A program made the position numbers and the translations under genes. The notes beneath the pieces were generated by a model, which was not told the origin of the DNA, did not search any database, and saw nothing but the letters and a program-made list of their open reading frames with translations. Shown here one piece after another: positions 12,072 to 22,016 of a DNA stretch of 64,000 nt. Numbering within the stretch: position 1 is the stretch's first letter; every line of letters begins with the position of its first letter. The stretch covers positions 3,372,001 through 3,436,000 of the forward strand of contig PUDQ02000001.1 of assembly GCA_002964805.2 (NCBI GenBank). Reading direction: 5' to 3'. The DNA comes from Trametes villosa (lineage: Eukaryota > Basidiomycota > Agaricomycetes > Polyporales > Polyporaceae).

Positions 12072-12428
12072 TGTTAGGAGCAGAGGAGGATAGGGTTGGT
12101 GCCGTTACTAGAGGCTGAGGCGGCAGAGTGTGAAGCAAGCGTGATCGCGGTGAGAGGCGCCCGCCAACTTTTCTGGGCGCCTGCGAATGCCGGCCCGGAC
12201 TCCGACGTTATAACGAGTGTGGAGGTCCTTAGGGAGGGATTCCGTGCGTAGACGGCGACGCGATTCTTCGGTGTCGCCGTCTCTCAGACGCGGCTCTAGC
12301 ATCGCAAATGTATTCGTATAGAGTACATGATAGAGAAAATCCGCGCCGCAATGATCATACACCCATACCGCCGCACCTCCCAGAACCCGAGGAAATCAAG
12401 AAGAAACGTCCAACCGCCGCAAGCAAAT
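12072..12428. other. Short intergenic region
   Basis: Upstream of BUD22 and downstream of the RING gene, both on the minus strand. No gene or clear signal seen. Confidence 0.4.
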
Positions 12429-13428
12429 TCAGGAATACATCCCAGAATATGCACTCCTATCGTCGTCGTAGTCAAAGTGCGCTTCTCGCGGGTCGTCCGG
12501 TCCGCGAGAGTCGTCCGCCCGTTGCGACGCATCCCTCGGCCGCCCAGGCATGCCGGGGAAGATGCCGGTCGGGAGGTGCTCCTCGAACCGGATGGGGGCT
12601 GCAAGTGCGCCGCTGAGGAGGTCGTCCAGCAGCGCCGCCTCACGGGCGGCGTTGTCGTCCAGGCGTTCCTCAGGATCATCGCTTTCCGGGATGAACGGGC
12701 GGCGGCACGTCGGACAGGTCTTATTCTGCGATGGTCATATTATACGCGTCAGTCCGACCGGGTGCAATAGCAACAGCATCACTATGCCCGCACTTACCCC
12801 CTGATACAGCCAACCGCGGATGCTGCATGTGCAAACCCGGAGTCAGCCTGGTTTGTACAGAGGGGCAATGCGCGAGGCGACGCGGCCGGTGCTCAACTCT
12901 TTGCGACAGAAGATGTGCTTGCAGGTGTCTGCGAGCTGGGTGACCCCGAGCTCCTCGACAGGGTGTGCGGGCGAGTCCATCGCGAGCGCCATCTCCTCCT
13001 CGGCCAGGAGCGCGAGCAGTGAGGTGAGGCAGATCGGACATGTCGAGTCTGCATAAGCATCCGAGGATCAGCACCAGCGACACACCTCATTTGAATTCGG
13101 AGGGGGCGGTGATCAGGGAGATGGGCGAGAGCTCGGACGTACCGGAGTGGCCGAGCGCCGCAAGGTCGCGCTCGGTGAGCTTGGGCAGGGACGCGGCGAA
13201 TGCATCCAGTCGCTCCTCGCGCCGCCTGCGCGCATCAGAAGGTGGGTCAGCGCATGCTGATGCTGCCGCCCCTGCCAGTGCGGTGGGTGGTGGTGGTCCT
13301 CACCGGGTCCGCTCGAGCATGGTGGTGATGTCCGACCGGGCGGCGACTGCAGCCTCCGAGTCGGGGTTGCGGAACATGTAGAACGCATCGGCCGTGCTGT
13401 GTCTACGAGGGCGAGTCCCTGCGGACAT
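12429..13428 (-). CDS. RING-finger protein (probable E3 ubiquitin ligase)
   Basis: Five exons: 13428-13304, 13225-13143, 13048-12898, 12822-12798 (25 nt) and 12725-12429, giving 226 aa. The RING is DSTCPIC (C73, C76), a 35-residue acidic loop, CKHIFCRKD (C112, H114, C117, D120), then IRGWLYQGNKTCPTC (C132, C135). An Asp stands where the sixth zinc ligand is normally Cys or His, as in RBX1-type variants. The 25-nt exon encodes IRGWLYQG, the segment with the Trp that RINGs use to contact E2 enzymes, and is required to give normal spacing between the two ligand groups. The C-terminal half is acidic and disordered (residues about 140-226). Family known, substrate unknown. The donor before the microexon is a non-consensus GTTGAG. 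Confidence 0.82.
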
Positions 13429-14589
13429 GGTACTGTACTCTTTACGAAGGTAGAGGCCAAGGGTATGTGGTATGATGCAAAGAGATACGCGTTGAAGTGT
13501 TCCTTGAGGCCGCGTTAGACCCGGGACGCGTAAGTAGCTGCGCGCCGTGCAGACGCCGGTGTACCATGATGGACACGTGGCTCTGAGAACGAACGAATTC
13601 GAGAGCATCGCAGACTTTTGCAGCTACCACGACTTCAAATCATGCATCCCTGTCCCCGACTGAAACACACATCCGTCCGCACAGGAGTTGGCCGCGCCGG
13701 GGTTGATTCCATATGGCCTCATCAGCCGCTATGCAAGAACAACGCCCGGGTGGACGAGAGGCGCCCTGATACATAGAACAAGGGCCGCACCTTCAGCCTT
13801 ACGCAACCGGCCGTACAATGCGGCTCCCTCGGTATCCGCCCTTCTCCTGCGGCATGAGGCTCGGATGCGCCGAGCCCACTCTGGACTGCTGCACTGTTGG
13901 GTGGGTTGCGAACTGCCGACGAGTACAGCATCTGACCAACTTTGCACTGGTAGCCTCCGCATACCAGTTTCCAGGAGAAGTCTTGGTCGACAGCAACGCC
14001 CGCAATGATCAACGCCTCCTGAGACTCAGAGTCCATGGCACTGTCCCGGACCGCGAGGGGGCGTATCAAAACCTCGCGCAGCCTTCAAATTCTCTCACCA
14101 GCCGAGGGCTGTAGACGCGCGCGGGTATGTCGCCAAGAGGATAGCGCCCGTTCCGCATATGGCAGGTGCAACGTGTTTGGGATCAACAAGGAGTGCAAAC
14201 AGCCCAAAGAGGGCATGGTTCAAGAACAATTGGCCTCCTCCCTCGGGAAAATCAGCGGTAAACGGGAATGCTGTGGCGATATACGTCCTTCCGAGCCGGA
14301 TGATCGCTCTGATGAGCGGGATCCGGCTCGCGGCGGGCGTCTCCGCCTCGGTGTCATTGTTGCATGTTCGGTATTGTGTGCGCCCCGGGCGCGCTGCCCC
14401 TCGCGGCACGCGCCCGTGTATAAAACCCGCAGGGCGCGCACCGACGGTCCCCCGTCCGTGGTAGCTGCGCTGCTAACGTCCTCTTGCACGTCTTTTCTTC
14501 TCTAAGCTTATTCTCTTTCTTCCCGACGCTAGTCGTCTTCTCGCTTACCCTCCTACTCACGTTCATTACGACAAACTCCCGCCGCACTC
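13429..14589. other. Intergenic, divergent promoters
   Basis: 1.16 kb between the RING gene (minus) and the first GH71 gene (plus). No gene seen. The right end holds a TATA box and a pyrimidine-rich leader for the GH71 gene. Confidence 0.5.
14419..14425 (+). promoter_or_regulatory. TATA box of GH71 gene 1
   Basis: TATAAAA, 165 bp before the start codon, followed by a pyrimidine-rich tract (about 14486-14528) typical of strong fungal promoters. This suggests a highly inducible gene. Confidence 0.6.
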
Positions 14590-16400
14590 ATGCATCTCAG
14601 ATCCGCCCTCTCCTCCCTCGGCCTCCTCGCCGCTGCCGCCTTTGTCAAGGCCGCCCCCCTCAAGGTCGCCCGCCAGTCCGGCGTCCCTAAGGTCGTGGTG
14701 GCGCACCATATCGTCGGCCTCACCGCCGCATTCACTGTTGATGACTGGACATCCGACATGAAGCTGGCCCAGGCCAACGGCATCGACGGCTTCGCGCTCA
14801 ACGTTGGTAACGACCCCTTTACCGGCACGCAGGCACAGAACGCGTAGGTGTATTCCCCTGGGCACACATACGCAGCGGTTGACATCTCGCACAGCTACAC
14901 CGCCGCAGAGCAGCTCAACTTCAAGCTGTTCTTCTCGTTTGACATGAGGTAGGCAAGGTTCCGCCGGGAATAGCGTAAGATATGCTAACGACATCGTTCA
15001 GCTCCTTCCCGTGCTCTACTGCAGACGACGCGACGAAGATCCGTGCCCTCACCAACCAGTTCGCCACTAGCCCCGCGCAACTCCAGGTCGACGGCAAGGC
15101 GTTTGTCTCGACTTTCGCCGGTGAGGCTTGCACCTTCGGGCAGGCCGACGCCCCCAGCGGCTGGCGTACGCAGTACACCCAACACCCGGAGACGACCGGC
15201 AAAGTACACTTCGTGCCGTCGTTCTTCATCGACCCCGCAACATTCAACACGTTCTCCGGTGTCATGGACGGTGACTTCAACGTGGGTATCTTCGGCTCTA
15301 CGACCCAGCATGTACACTAACTAACTGGCTGTCCACAGTTCAACTCAGGGTGGCCCCTCACCCTTTCCGCGGCGCAGGCCCCCCAGCTCCTTCCCGGTGT
15401 CAACCTGAACGCCGTCGATGCGTCGGGCGCCCAGACCCTGCAGAAGTTCATCGGCTCCTTCGACACCGACAACCAGCACATCTCTCAGCTCGCCAACGTC
15501 CAGGGCAGCGCGCAGACCTACATGGCCGCCGTCGCGCCCTGGTTCTTCACCCACTTCGGCGCCGACACCTTCAACAAGAACGTGAGCGACTTTATCCTCC
15601 CCCATCAACTAACCACAGAATGCTCATGGTTTCCTCTTCTCCAGTTCGTGTTCGACGGTGACGAGCACCTCTGGGTCTCCCGCTGGGAGAACGTGATCGC
15701 GAACCGCGACAAAGTGAGCCTCGTCGAGATCGTCACCTGGAACGACTTCGGCGAGTCGCACTACATCGGGCCCAACAACCACGGCCAGCTCCCGCCCGGC
15801 TCGGAGAAGTGGGTGAACGGCTTCGACCACCAGGGTGCGTCCGCGGCCCGCGATCTGTCGATCATGCACTGCGCGCGACAGGCACACTGACGCATCATTC
15901 TTTCTTGCCTTCAGGCTTCCTCGACCTCACGAACTACTTCGCGACGCAGTTCAAGACGGGTCAGGCCCCCGCGATCACCAAGGACCAGCTTGTCATGTGG
16001 GCGCGCCCGCACCCGAAGAACGCGACGCCCAACGATCCCGTCGGCGCCCCCAAGGACTTCCAGCTGGTACGCCTCCCCACCGCCACTTTGACCCATCACT
16101 GGGCTGGCAGCTGACCTCTGTTTGTGTTCGTAGTTCCAGGACAAGCTCTGGGCGGTAGTCCTCGCGACCGCGGACGGGCAGCTGACGCTCGCGACCTCGG
16201 ACACGACCACGCAGACGTTCGACGTCAAGGCGGGCGTGAACAAGCTCTCGCTCGCGCTCACCCCTGGGGGCTTCATGCACGGCACGCTCGTGCGCAACGG
16301 GCAGACCGTCATCGACCTCAAGCCCGACGGGTACAAGTTCGACCCGAACCCGGCCGCGTTCAACTACAACGCCTTCACCGCGTCCGCGTCCTCGCAGTAA
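14590..16400 (+). CDS. Secreted GH71 alpha-1,3-glucanase (mutanase), copy 1
   Basis: Seven exons: 14590-14843, 14895-14948, 15002-15281, 15339-15581, 15645-15834, 15915-16066 and 16134-16400 (479 aa). The signal peptide is about residues 1-21 (hydrophobic run then VKA). GH71 enzymes hydrolyse alpha-1,3-glucan, a fungal cell-wall polymer. Family marks: VVVAHHIVGLT near the mature N-terminus, NGIDGFALNVG, FKLFFSFDMSSFPC, TFAGEACTFG, HFVPSFFID, VMDGDFN, APWFFTHFG and EIVTWNDFGESHYIGP. In the last motif D311 and E314 are the likely catalytic acid pair (inferred from conservation and spacing). The C-terminal about 100 residues form a beta-rich domain (FDVKAGVNKL, GGFMHGTLVRNG) shared by all three copies here. 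No carbohydrate-binding module or linker. Likely roles are wall remodelling or attack on other fungi. Confidence 0.93.
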
Positions 16401-16997
16401 CTGCACCGCCGCCGTCGCACCGACTCTCGTTTTTCTTGCGTTTAGGATCAGGGCTTTCGCAGTGGGCGCTCTCCTCGAGCCGCCGCGCCGCCGTCAGATC
16501 AGAATAGCAGGGGCATGTCCGGATGCTCCGCTGGACGGGGCCCGACATGAGGATACTACGCAACAACAGTGTGCACATCACGCACGAGCGCCGTACCCCT
16601 GCATGTATGTAGCAACTCGCTTTCGGCAGACCGAAATGTGAACTTGAAGAAGCATCAAACGCAAGCCTGAGTGCGTGTGCCTCTCGAGTGTGTGCCTGTC
16701 CGACTGTGCCCGGTCGGAGGGTTGCCCGCACGAAGCCGCGATGTATGATGGCTACGGTATCGGGCGAGGGGTCGGGCATGGAATCAAGGATTGTGTTCGT
16801 CATGGAGGGTAGGCGCGCATCATCTTCTGGGCTGCTGCGTGGCGACAGTGGCAGATCAGAGCACTGCGTCTACGCTGAAAGGTCCGCTACTACTCACACA
16901 CTGCTCTCTAGATCCTATGCTGAATCACAGGCGCATCACGATGCATGAGATGATCTTCCTTGACATTGTTGAGTGTCTAGTTGCTATCCGTACAGAC
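16401..16997. other. Intergenic, left flank of the transposon
   Basis: 3' UTR of the GH71 gene and flank of the Harbinger insertion. No gene seen. Confidence 0.5.
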
Positions 16998-17000
16998 TAA
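16998..17000. repeat. Target-site duplication (left), TAA
   Basis: TAA immediately before the left inverted repeat; the same TAA follows the right repeat at 20073-20075. A three-base TAA/TTA duplication is the signature of PIF/Harbinger insertion. Confidence 0.85.
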
Positions 17001-17024
17001 GGGTGTGTTCAGCGGAAAGAATCG
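17001..17024 (+). repeat. Harbinger left terminal inverted repeat
   Basis: 24 bp identical to the reverse complement of 20049-20072. Internal to it, CCGATTCTTC-type units recur at 17026, 17038 and 17052. Confidence 0.9.
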
Positions 17025-17264
17025 CCCGATTCTTCGGCCGATTCTTCACGCCGATTCTTCTTGAGCGCTGAAAAGAGCAGAATGCTCGGGAAGCTCGGGG
17101 ATGGGAAACGAGCGAGAGAGCGTGTCACGCTCTGACAAAGCGCGCATGGCGTCTTTAGTAAGATAAGATGTACTGGGATGTATATCTAATCGCACCGAGC
17201 AGCTGGAGGCTGCCCTTCCTAAAATATCGTCTACCGCACGGCCCTCTCTGAGCTTCATCGTATA

Positions 17265-18564
17265 ATGCCAGTCCTGCATCGCGAAGCCCGTATTGCTGTA
17301 GCTGCCGCCGTCACTGCTGTAGCACTTGCCGCTAGTATACCCGACAAAACCCCCTACCATACCTCGAGTCTATCCGGAGCAGGCTGGGTCCGGGAACTGC
17401 TTGATGGCCATGAGGACCGCATTCACCATGAGCTCGGAATGCGCCGTGAGGTCTTTCTGGCCCTTGTCCGCGTTTTACGGTCCCTAGGGTACCAGGATTC
17501 CCGGGAGGTTGAACTAGAGGAGCAGTTGGGAATATTTCTTTATACATGTCGGACTGGCCTTCATGTCCGACATGTGGGAGAACGCTTCCAGCGTGCAAAC
17601 GGTACCATTACAAAGTGTGTAGTAGCTCCGTCCTAGTCTACCGTAAAAATATTGATTTGTTTGCATAGGTACTTCAAGAAGATGCTGCTCGCCTTCTCAT
17701 CCCCTCCCTTCTATACCACATATGTGCGCCTACCTGAGGAAAACGAGCCCATTCCCATCCCCATCTACAACAACCCGCGGTACCACCCTTTCTTTGATCA
17801 TACCCTCGGAGCTGCCGATGGAAGCCACATAGCCACAGCGCCGCCGGCTGAGGAGCGCGGTGCCTCACGCAACCGGAAGGGCGGTGTCTCGCAGAATATT
17901 TTCGCTACCTGCACGCTCGACACACTCTTGTTCACCTATGTCCTTAGTGGAATCGAAGGCTCCGCTACGGACTCAACCGTCTTCCAGATGGCGCGCGAGG
18001 CGGACTTCCGAGTTCCGGCTGGACGTTATTATCTTGCCGATGCAGGGTATGGCTTCGTCGATGTACTGCTCGTTCCATATCGTGGAGTCCGTTATCATCT
18101 GGCTGAATGGGGTCGTGCTGGTGTCAAGTACGTTCAATCATTGCTGCATAATTAGCATTATATCTCATCGGCATACTAGGCCTGTCAACAAGGAGGAGTT
18201 ATTCAACTTGCGGCATGCGAAACTACGGAACGCCATCGAGCGCATTTTTGGTATACTGAAGAAGCGGTTCCCCATCCTTCGAGCAGGCTGCGAGTACAAC
18301 ATGAAATATCAAATACGTCTTCCTCCAGCCCTCTGTGCATTACACAACTTCATCCGCATCAACGACCCATCGGAAATCGACGACTTCCAGGATATTCAAG
18401 GAGACCCCGACCGCATACCTCGTACAGGCGAGCTCGCAGAAGGCCCCGCGACGAGGGCTGAACGCGACCGCGCAGACGCACGGCGGGACTATATTGCGCA
18501 GGCAATGTGGGACTCGTATCAGGAGTGGCTGAGGCAAGCAGCAGTAGCAGAAGCGGACGAGTAA
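17265..18564 (+). CDS. PIF/Harbinger DDE transposase
   Basis: Three exons, 17265-17614, 17669-18127 and 18180-18564 (397 aa), introns of 54 and 52 nt. The catalytic triad of the DDE_Tnp_4 fold is intact: D167 in AADGSHI, D241 in YYLADAGY, and E290 in AIERIFGILKKRFP. The N-terminal half has the helix-turn-helix-like pattern of the family (HELGMRREVFLALVRVL, then VGERFQRANGTITK). The last about 70 residues are acidic and helical (ERDRADARRDYIAQAMWDSY). It cuts and pastes the element using the terminal repeats. The neighbour on the opposite strand is its expected DNA-binding partner. Confidence 0.92.
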
Positions 18565-18601
18565 TTAGGATGAATATAGTATACTACTCGACATCTAATA
18601 C

Positions 18602-19758
18602 CTAGGAATACCGTTGATCTACCACTCGCCGCACCCAAGCTCGCCGTAACCTAGTGCTAGTCTTGGAGAGGGACAGGTACGTGTCAGCGGCAGTGATGTC
18701 CCGCCGCATCACCTCAATCAGCTCGACCATGTCGTCGTCTGACAGCTCGTCATCCTCCTGCTTGGCGGCCAACTCGACTGCAATTCGTCTCCGTTTCGGA
18801 GTCGATTCGAGTGCCGTGTCGACAGCACTCGCAGCCGGAGTTGCAGGTGCGGCAAAGACAGCCAGAACCTCGCTCATCCGGTCGATGGAGCGGGAGACGG
18901 CGGTGTCTCGGGGTAGACGTGGGGTGGTAGTGGATGTCAGAGAGATCGAGGTGGAGCCATCCGCCTCGAGTGCCGAGCGCTTTCGCCCGGAGGATGGTGC
19001 AGGGGGGCTAGGAGGTGGCGCGTAAGAGACTGACCGCGTTGAGGGCTCCTGCGAGCTCGGCTCTTCACTGTCCTCAGTGTCCGAGGCAGCCCCTTCGGGA
19101 TCACCGGGAGACTGGGGGTTTGGAGCGGGGGCTTGGGAGGCAGCGAAGAGATTTTTTCCTTTCACCTTGTCGGGGATGATCTTGTCGACAGCCTCATATA
19201 GAGGCCATCCCTTGGACTTGAACTGATCGGCTTTGGGGTTTTTCTATCGACAGCATCAGACAAGCACAAGGTAAGAGTAATCAATGACGCACCTTAACGT
19301 ATGCCTCCCAAACTGCCTCGTCCTCGATCCCTATGTCAGCGCCCTTCTCCTCACTCCAGGTGAACCCGGAGGTGCCTTGATTGTGCTTAAGCTTGTAGCA
19401 CACCGTGTATGTCTCCTTGATCTATGAGAATATAAATTGAGCGACAAGAGGCCATAGAACTCGGGGGATGCGCACGTACCCGGGCCCACTTATTCTTGCA
19501 GCTTGCACCCGTCTTGGGACCACCTGCTGTCCTCCTCTCCTCGAGAAAGGTGGCTGCAGCGTTGAACGTCGTCATCTTGTAGTTGCCATCACCTCGTTCG
19601 GCGACGTGGTCGGCGAGGTATCCGATGAATGTTCTCTCGTCTTCGAGCGTCCATTTCGCATTCTCCTTGGTGGCGCTGGTCTGCTGATCGCCCGAAGTGG
19701 TGGCGGCGGTATTCGGGGCTTCAGAGGTGGCTTTCGAAGCTTTACTAGTGCGAGCCAT
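18602..19758 (-). CDS. Harbinger Myb/SANT-like accessory protein
   Basis: Three exons on minus: 19758-19480, 19421-19293 and 19243-18602 (349 aa). Myb/SANT-like domain in residues about 30-165: ENAKWTLEDERTFIGYLADH, then TGASCKNKWAR, YKLKHNQGTSGFTWSEEKG, VWEAYVKKNPKA and FKSKGWPLYEAVDKI. The remainder is Ser/Pro-rich with a short helical C-terminus (DDDMVELIEVMRRDI). In Harbinger elements this second protein binds the ends and brings the transposase into the nucleus. It converges on the transposase gene with 37 bp between the two stop codons. Confidence 0.85.
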
Positions 19759-20048
19759 AGAGTATAGCTAGAAGTTGGGAGCAGTGCAAGCGAGTACGGG
19801 TGGAAAGTAGCGAGCGGGGACAAACTCGAAGAGACGGTGCATCGCGGTAGGCTCGATGTCGTCATATGGGTCACTTAGGGTCACACCATGTCACACTCCA
19901 GCGCCGGAAAGAATCGATGAATAATCGCTCGCCGGTGAACAAGCTCCCGATTCTTGGTCAGATTCTTTGTCAAGCGCACGCAAAAAATCGATTCAGCGAT
20001 TCTCGACGATTCTTTGGGTTTGGCGGGAGAATCGGCGAAAGAATCGAC

Positions 20049-20072
20049 CGATTCTTTCCGCTGAACACACCC
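20049..20072 (-). repeat. Harbinger right terminal inverted repeat
   Basis: 24-bp perfect inverted partner of 17001-17024, followed by the TAA duplication at 20073-20075. Inside it GATTCTT units recur (20007-20060). Confidence 0.9.
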
Positions 20073-20345
20073 TAACATCCTGTGTATGTCCCAGGCCAGA
20101 AATTCCTCACGGGGAGCGTCATGTGCCCTGTTTGCGATACTACGCCACGATACTACGCATACCGCCATGATCAACCTGGACGGCGGTGGCAGCTCAACAC
20201 AGGGAAGTTCTGTCATAATGCGCAGGCCCATCTTGCTCTCCAGGAGCTGTTACAATGGTGGCGGAGTTCGGGATCAGCGCCCGCCAAGCCCCCACCACGA
20301 CCTAATGTCCTGTGCAGACTTCACCGGCGGGTGGCCAAGAAAACG

Positions 20346-20640
20346 AGAAAACGCATTTTGGTTTCCCCACCCGCACGCCGCCCCACTGGGGGACGACGCG
20401 CGAGGGGTACTTATCCCGAGGACCACGAAAAGGTATGCGCCAGGACCGGAGTCCCTCCCTCGAGACGCACCTTTATGTTCGTCCTCTTGCAGGACGATAA
20501 GACCCGTCGTCTTGTAGAATGTACCACCCATCTTCGGTCTCAGAGGGTGGAAGGCGGGAATGAGGAGCAGACGTCGCTCTGACGCGGTACTTATCCCTCA
20601 GGCGGCGGGAGGCTGGCAAGAGGCTGGCGTTCTCTGCAGC
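20346..20640. repeat. Direct repeat copy A, about 295 bp
   Basis: Starts AGAAAACGCATTTTGG and ends near CTGCAGC. It matches 21315-21611 over its whole length with scattered substitutions, including the shared core TACTTATCCCGAGGACCACG and a conserved stretch around GACCCGTCGTCTTGTAG. The two copies are about 970 bp apart in the same orientation, as expected for terminal repeats of a small retroelement or two copies of a SINE-like unit. On the minus strand both copies keep a short open frame beginning MGGTFYKTTGLIV. Confidence 0.8.
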
Positions 20641-21314
20641 GGTCGACTGAGCTGGATTGCGTCACCGACCCTCGGGACTGTCAACTTCACGGTGTCGGGA
20701 TCTCGCCGCGGCCGAACAAGCACTTCCGCCGCTTCTGGCCACGATCGAGCTACCAGTGGGCACGGGCCTCCGCCGGTTGATAGCTACGGCCATGGGCTGG
20801 CAACCCGGATCCAGCGGCGTCATCGCACATGCGGTTGGTAGTCCGACATGGTGTGTTCGACTCGTCGGTTGATTCGGTTGGAGACGCGGTTGATGCCATG
20901 CATACATCACGACGAGGAAAACAAGTGGCTACAGCCGTTCAACATGCACCGGTCTTACAGGTATGCCTGCTTCGCCGCAGTTCACGTTCACCGGTAGAAA
21001 GACTGTCTAAAATTCGCGCATATAGTTTGTACAGCGAGTGCACTTCTACCGTGCGGCACCCGTTGCATCTCCCCGAGAACGGCTTTCGACTTGCACTAGC
21101 AAATCACCCCGTGGTCATTCCCCATCGCGACCCTATCATTCTCGACCGTCTCAGTGTTATGTCATGGTATGTTTGACATGAGCCAGAGTCGTATATTGGA
21201 TACTTACATCGCTGCAGCATTTATGTATGGAACGCAGTGTCTCCTCAATACACAACACAACACACGTCGAAACCCTACAGGTATCCCATCGAGGCTCAGT
21301 ATAAGGCCTCAACC

Positions 21315-21611
21315 AGAAAACGCATTTTGGTTTCCCCGCCCACGCGCTGCCCGGAAGGCCGCACGCAAGGGGTACTTATCCCGAGGACCACGAAAAGGTA
21401 TGCGTCAGAGCCGAAGCTCCTCCCTCGAGACGCACCTTTATGTTCGCCCTCTTGCTGGACGATAAGACCCGTCGTCTTGTAGAATGTACCACCCATCTTC
21501 GGTCTCAGAGGGTGGAAGACGGGAATGAGGGGAAGAAGTGGCCTCGCGCTGGTACTTATCCCGCGGGCGGCAGGAGGCTGACGGGAGGCTGACATGGGCA
21601 TCCGCTGCAGC
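21315..21611. repeat. Direct repeat copy B, about 297 bp
   Basis: Second copy of the repeat at 20346-20640, same orientation; both contain two TACTTATCCC motifs about 180 bp apart. Neither boundary shows a convincing TG...CA pair or target duplication by eye, so the class is unresolved. Confidence 0.8.
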
Positions 21612-22016
21612 ATCATCTGAACCGGCGGGTCCCGTCGATCGTCACGGCAAAGTTCTAGATTCCGGAGCGTCAGCCTCACCAGTGGGCGAAGGCCACGCAC
21701 CTGTCATGAGGGGCTGAATAACCGGCCCCGGTATAACCCCGGTCGAAGGGGGTCACCCTTGTCGGACGCAGGGCGATGCGGCGATCTCGGCCACTGCACA
21801 AACATATATGCATACGAAGAGGCGACGTCTAACTCGGTGTGTACTGTATTATACGAGGATCCTAGGGATATCCAAGCTATGCGACGGTGCTGGTGGGATA
21901 AGTTACAATGTGGATGTGCGTGCGAGGAAGTGATGCGAGAGCGACGACGTGTCCAACGGAACCAGAGAATACCAGAAGAAGTAAAGTAACCAGGAGACGG
22001 AGAGGCAGATCGTGGA

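Larger units (their letters stand above)
17001..20072 (+). mobile_element. Complete PIF/Harbinger DNA transposon, 3072 bp
   Basis: The ends are a 24-bp perfect inverted repeat beginning GGGTGTGTTCAGCGG (17001-17024 and its complement at 20049-20072), flanked by TAA duplications. Subterminal arrays of CGATTCTT-type motifs lie inside both ends in opposite orientations and probably bind the transposase or its Myb partner. Two convergent genes fill the element: a DDE transposase on plus and a Myb/SANT-like protein on minus, the usual two-gene Harbinger plan. Both frames are intact with no stop or frameshift, so the copy may still be mobile, or recently was (inference). Confidence 0.93.
20076..22016. 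other. Non-coding interval with an internal direct repeat
   Basis: 1.9 kb between the transposon and SEN1. No gene is supported. It contains the 295-bp direct repeat annotated separately and otherwise unique sequence; it may be the remains of another mobile element. Confidence 0.5.
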
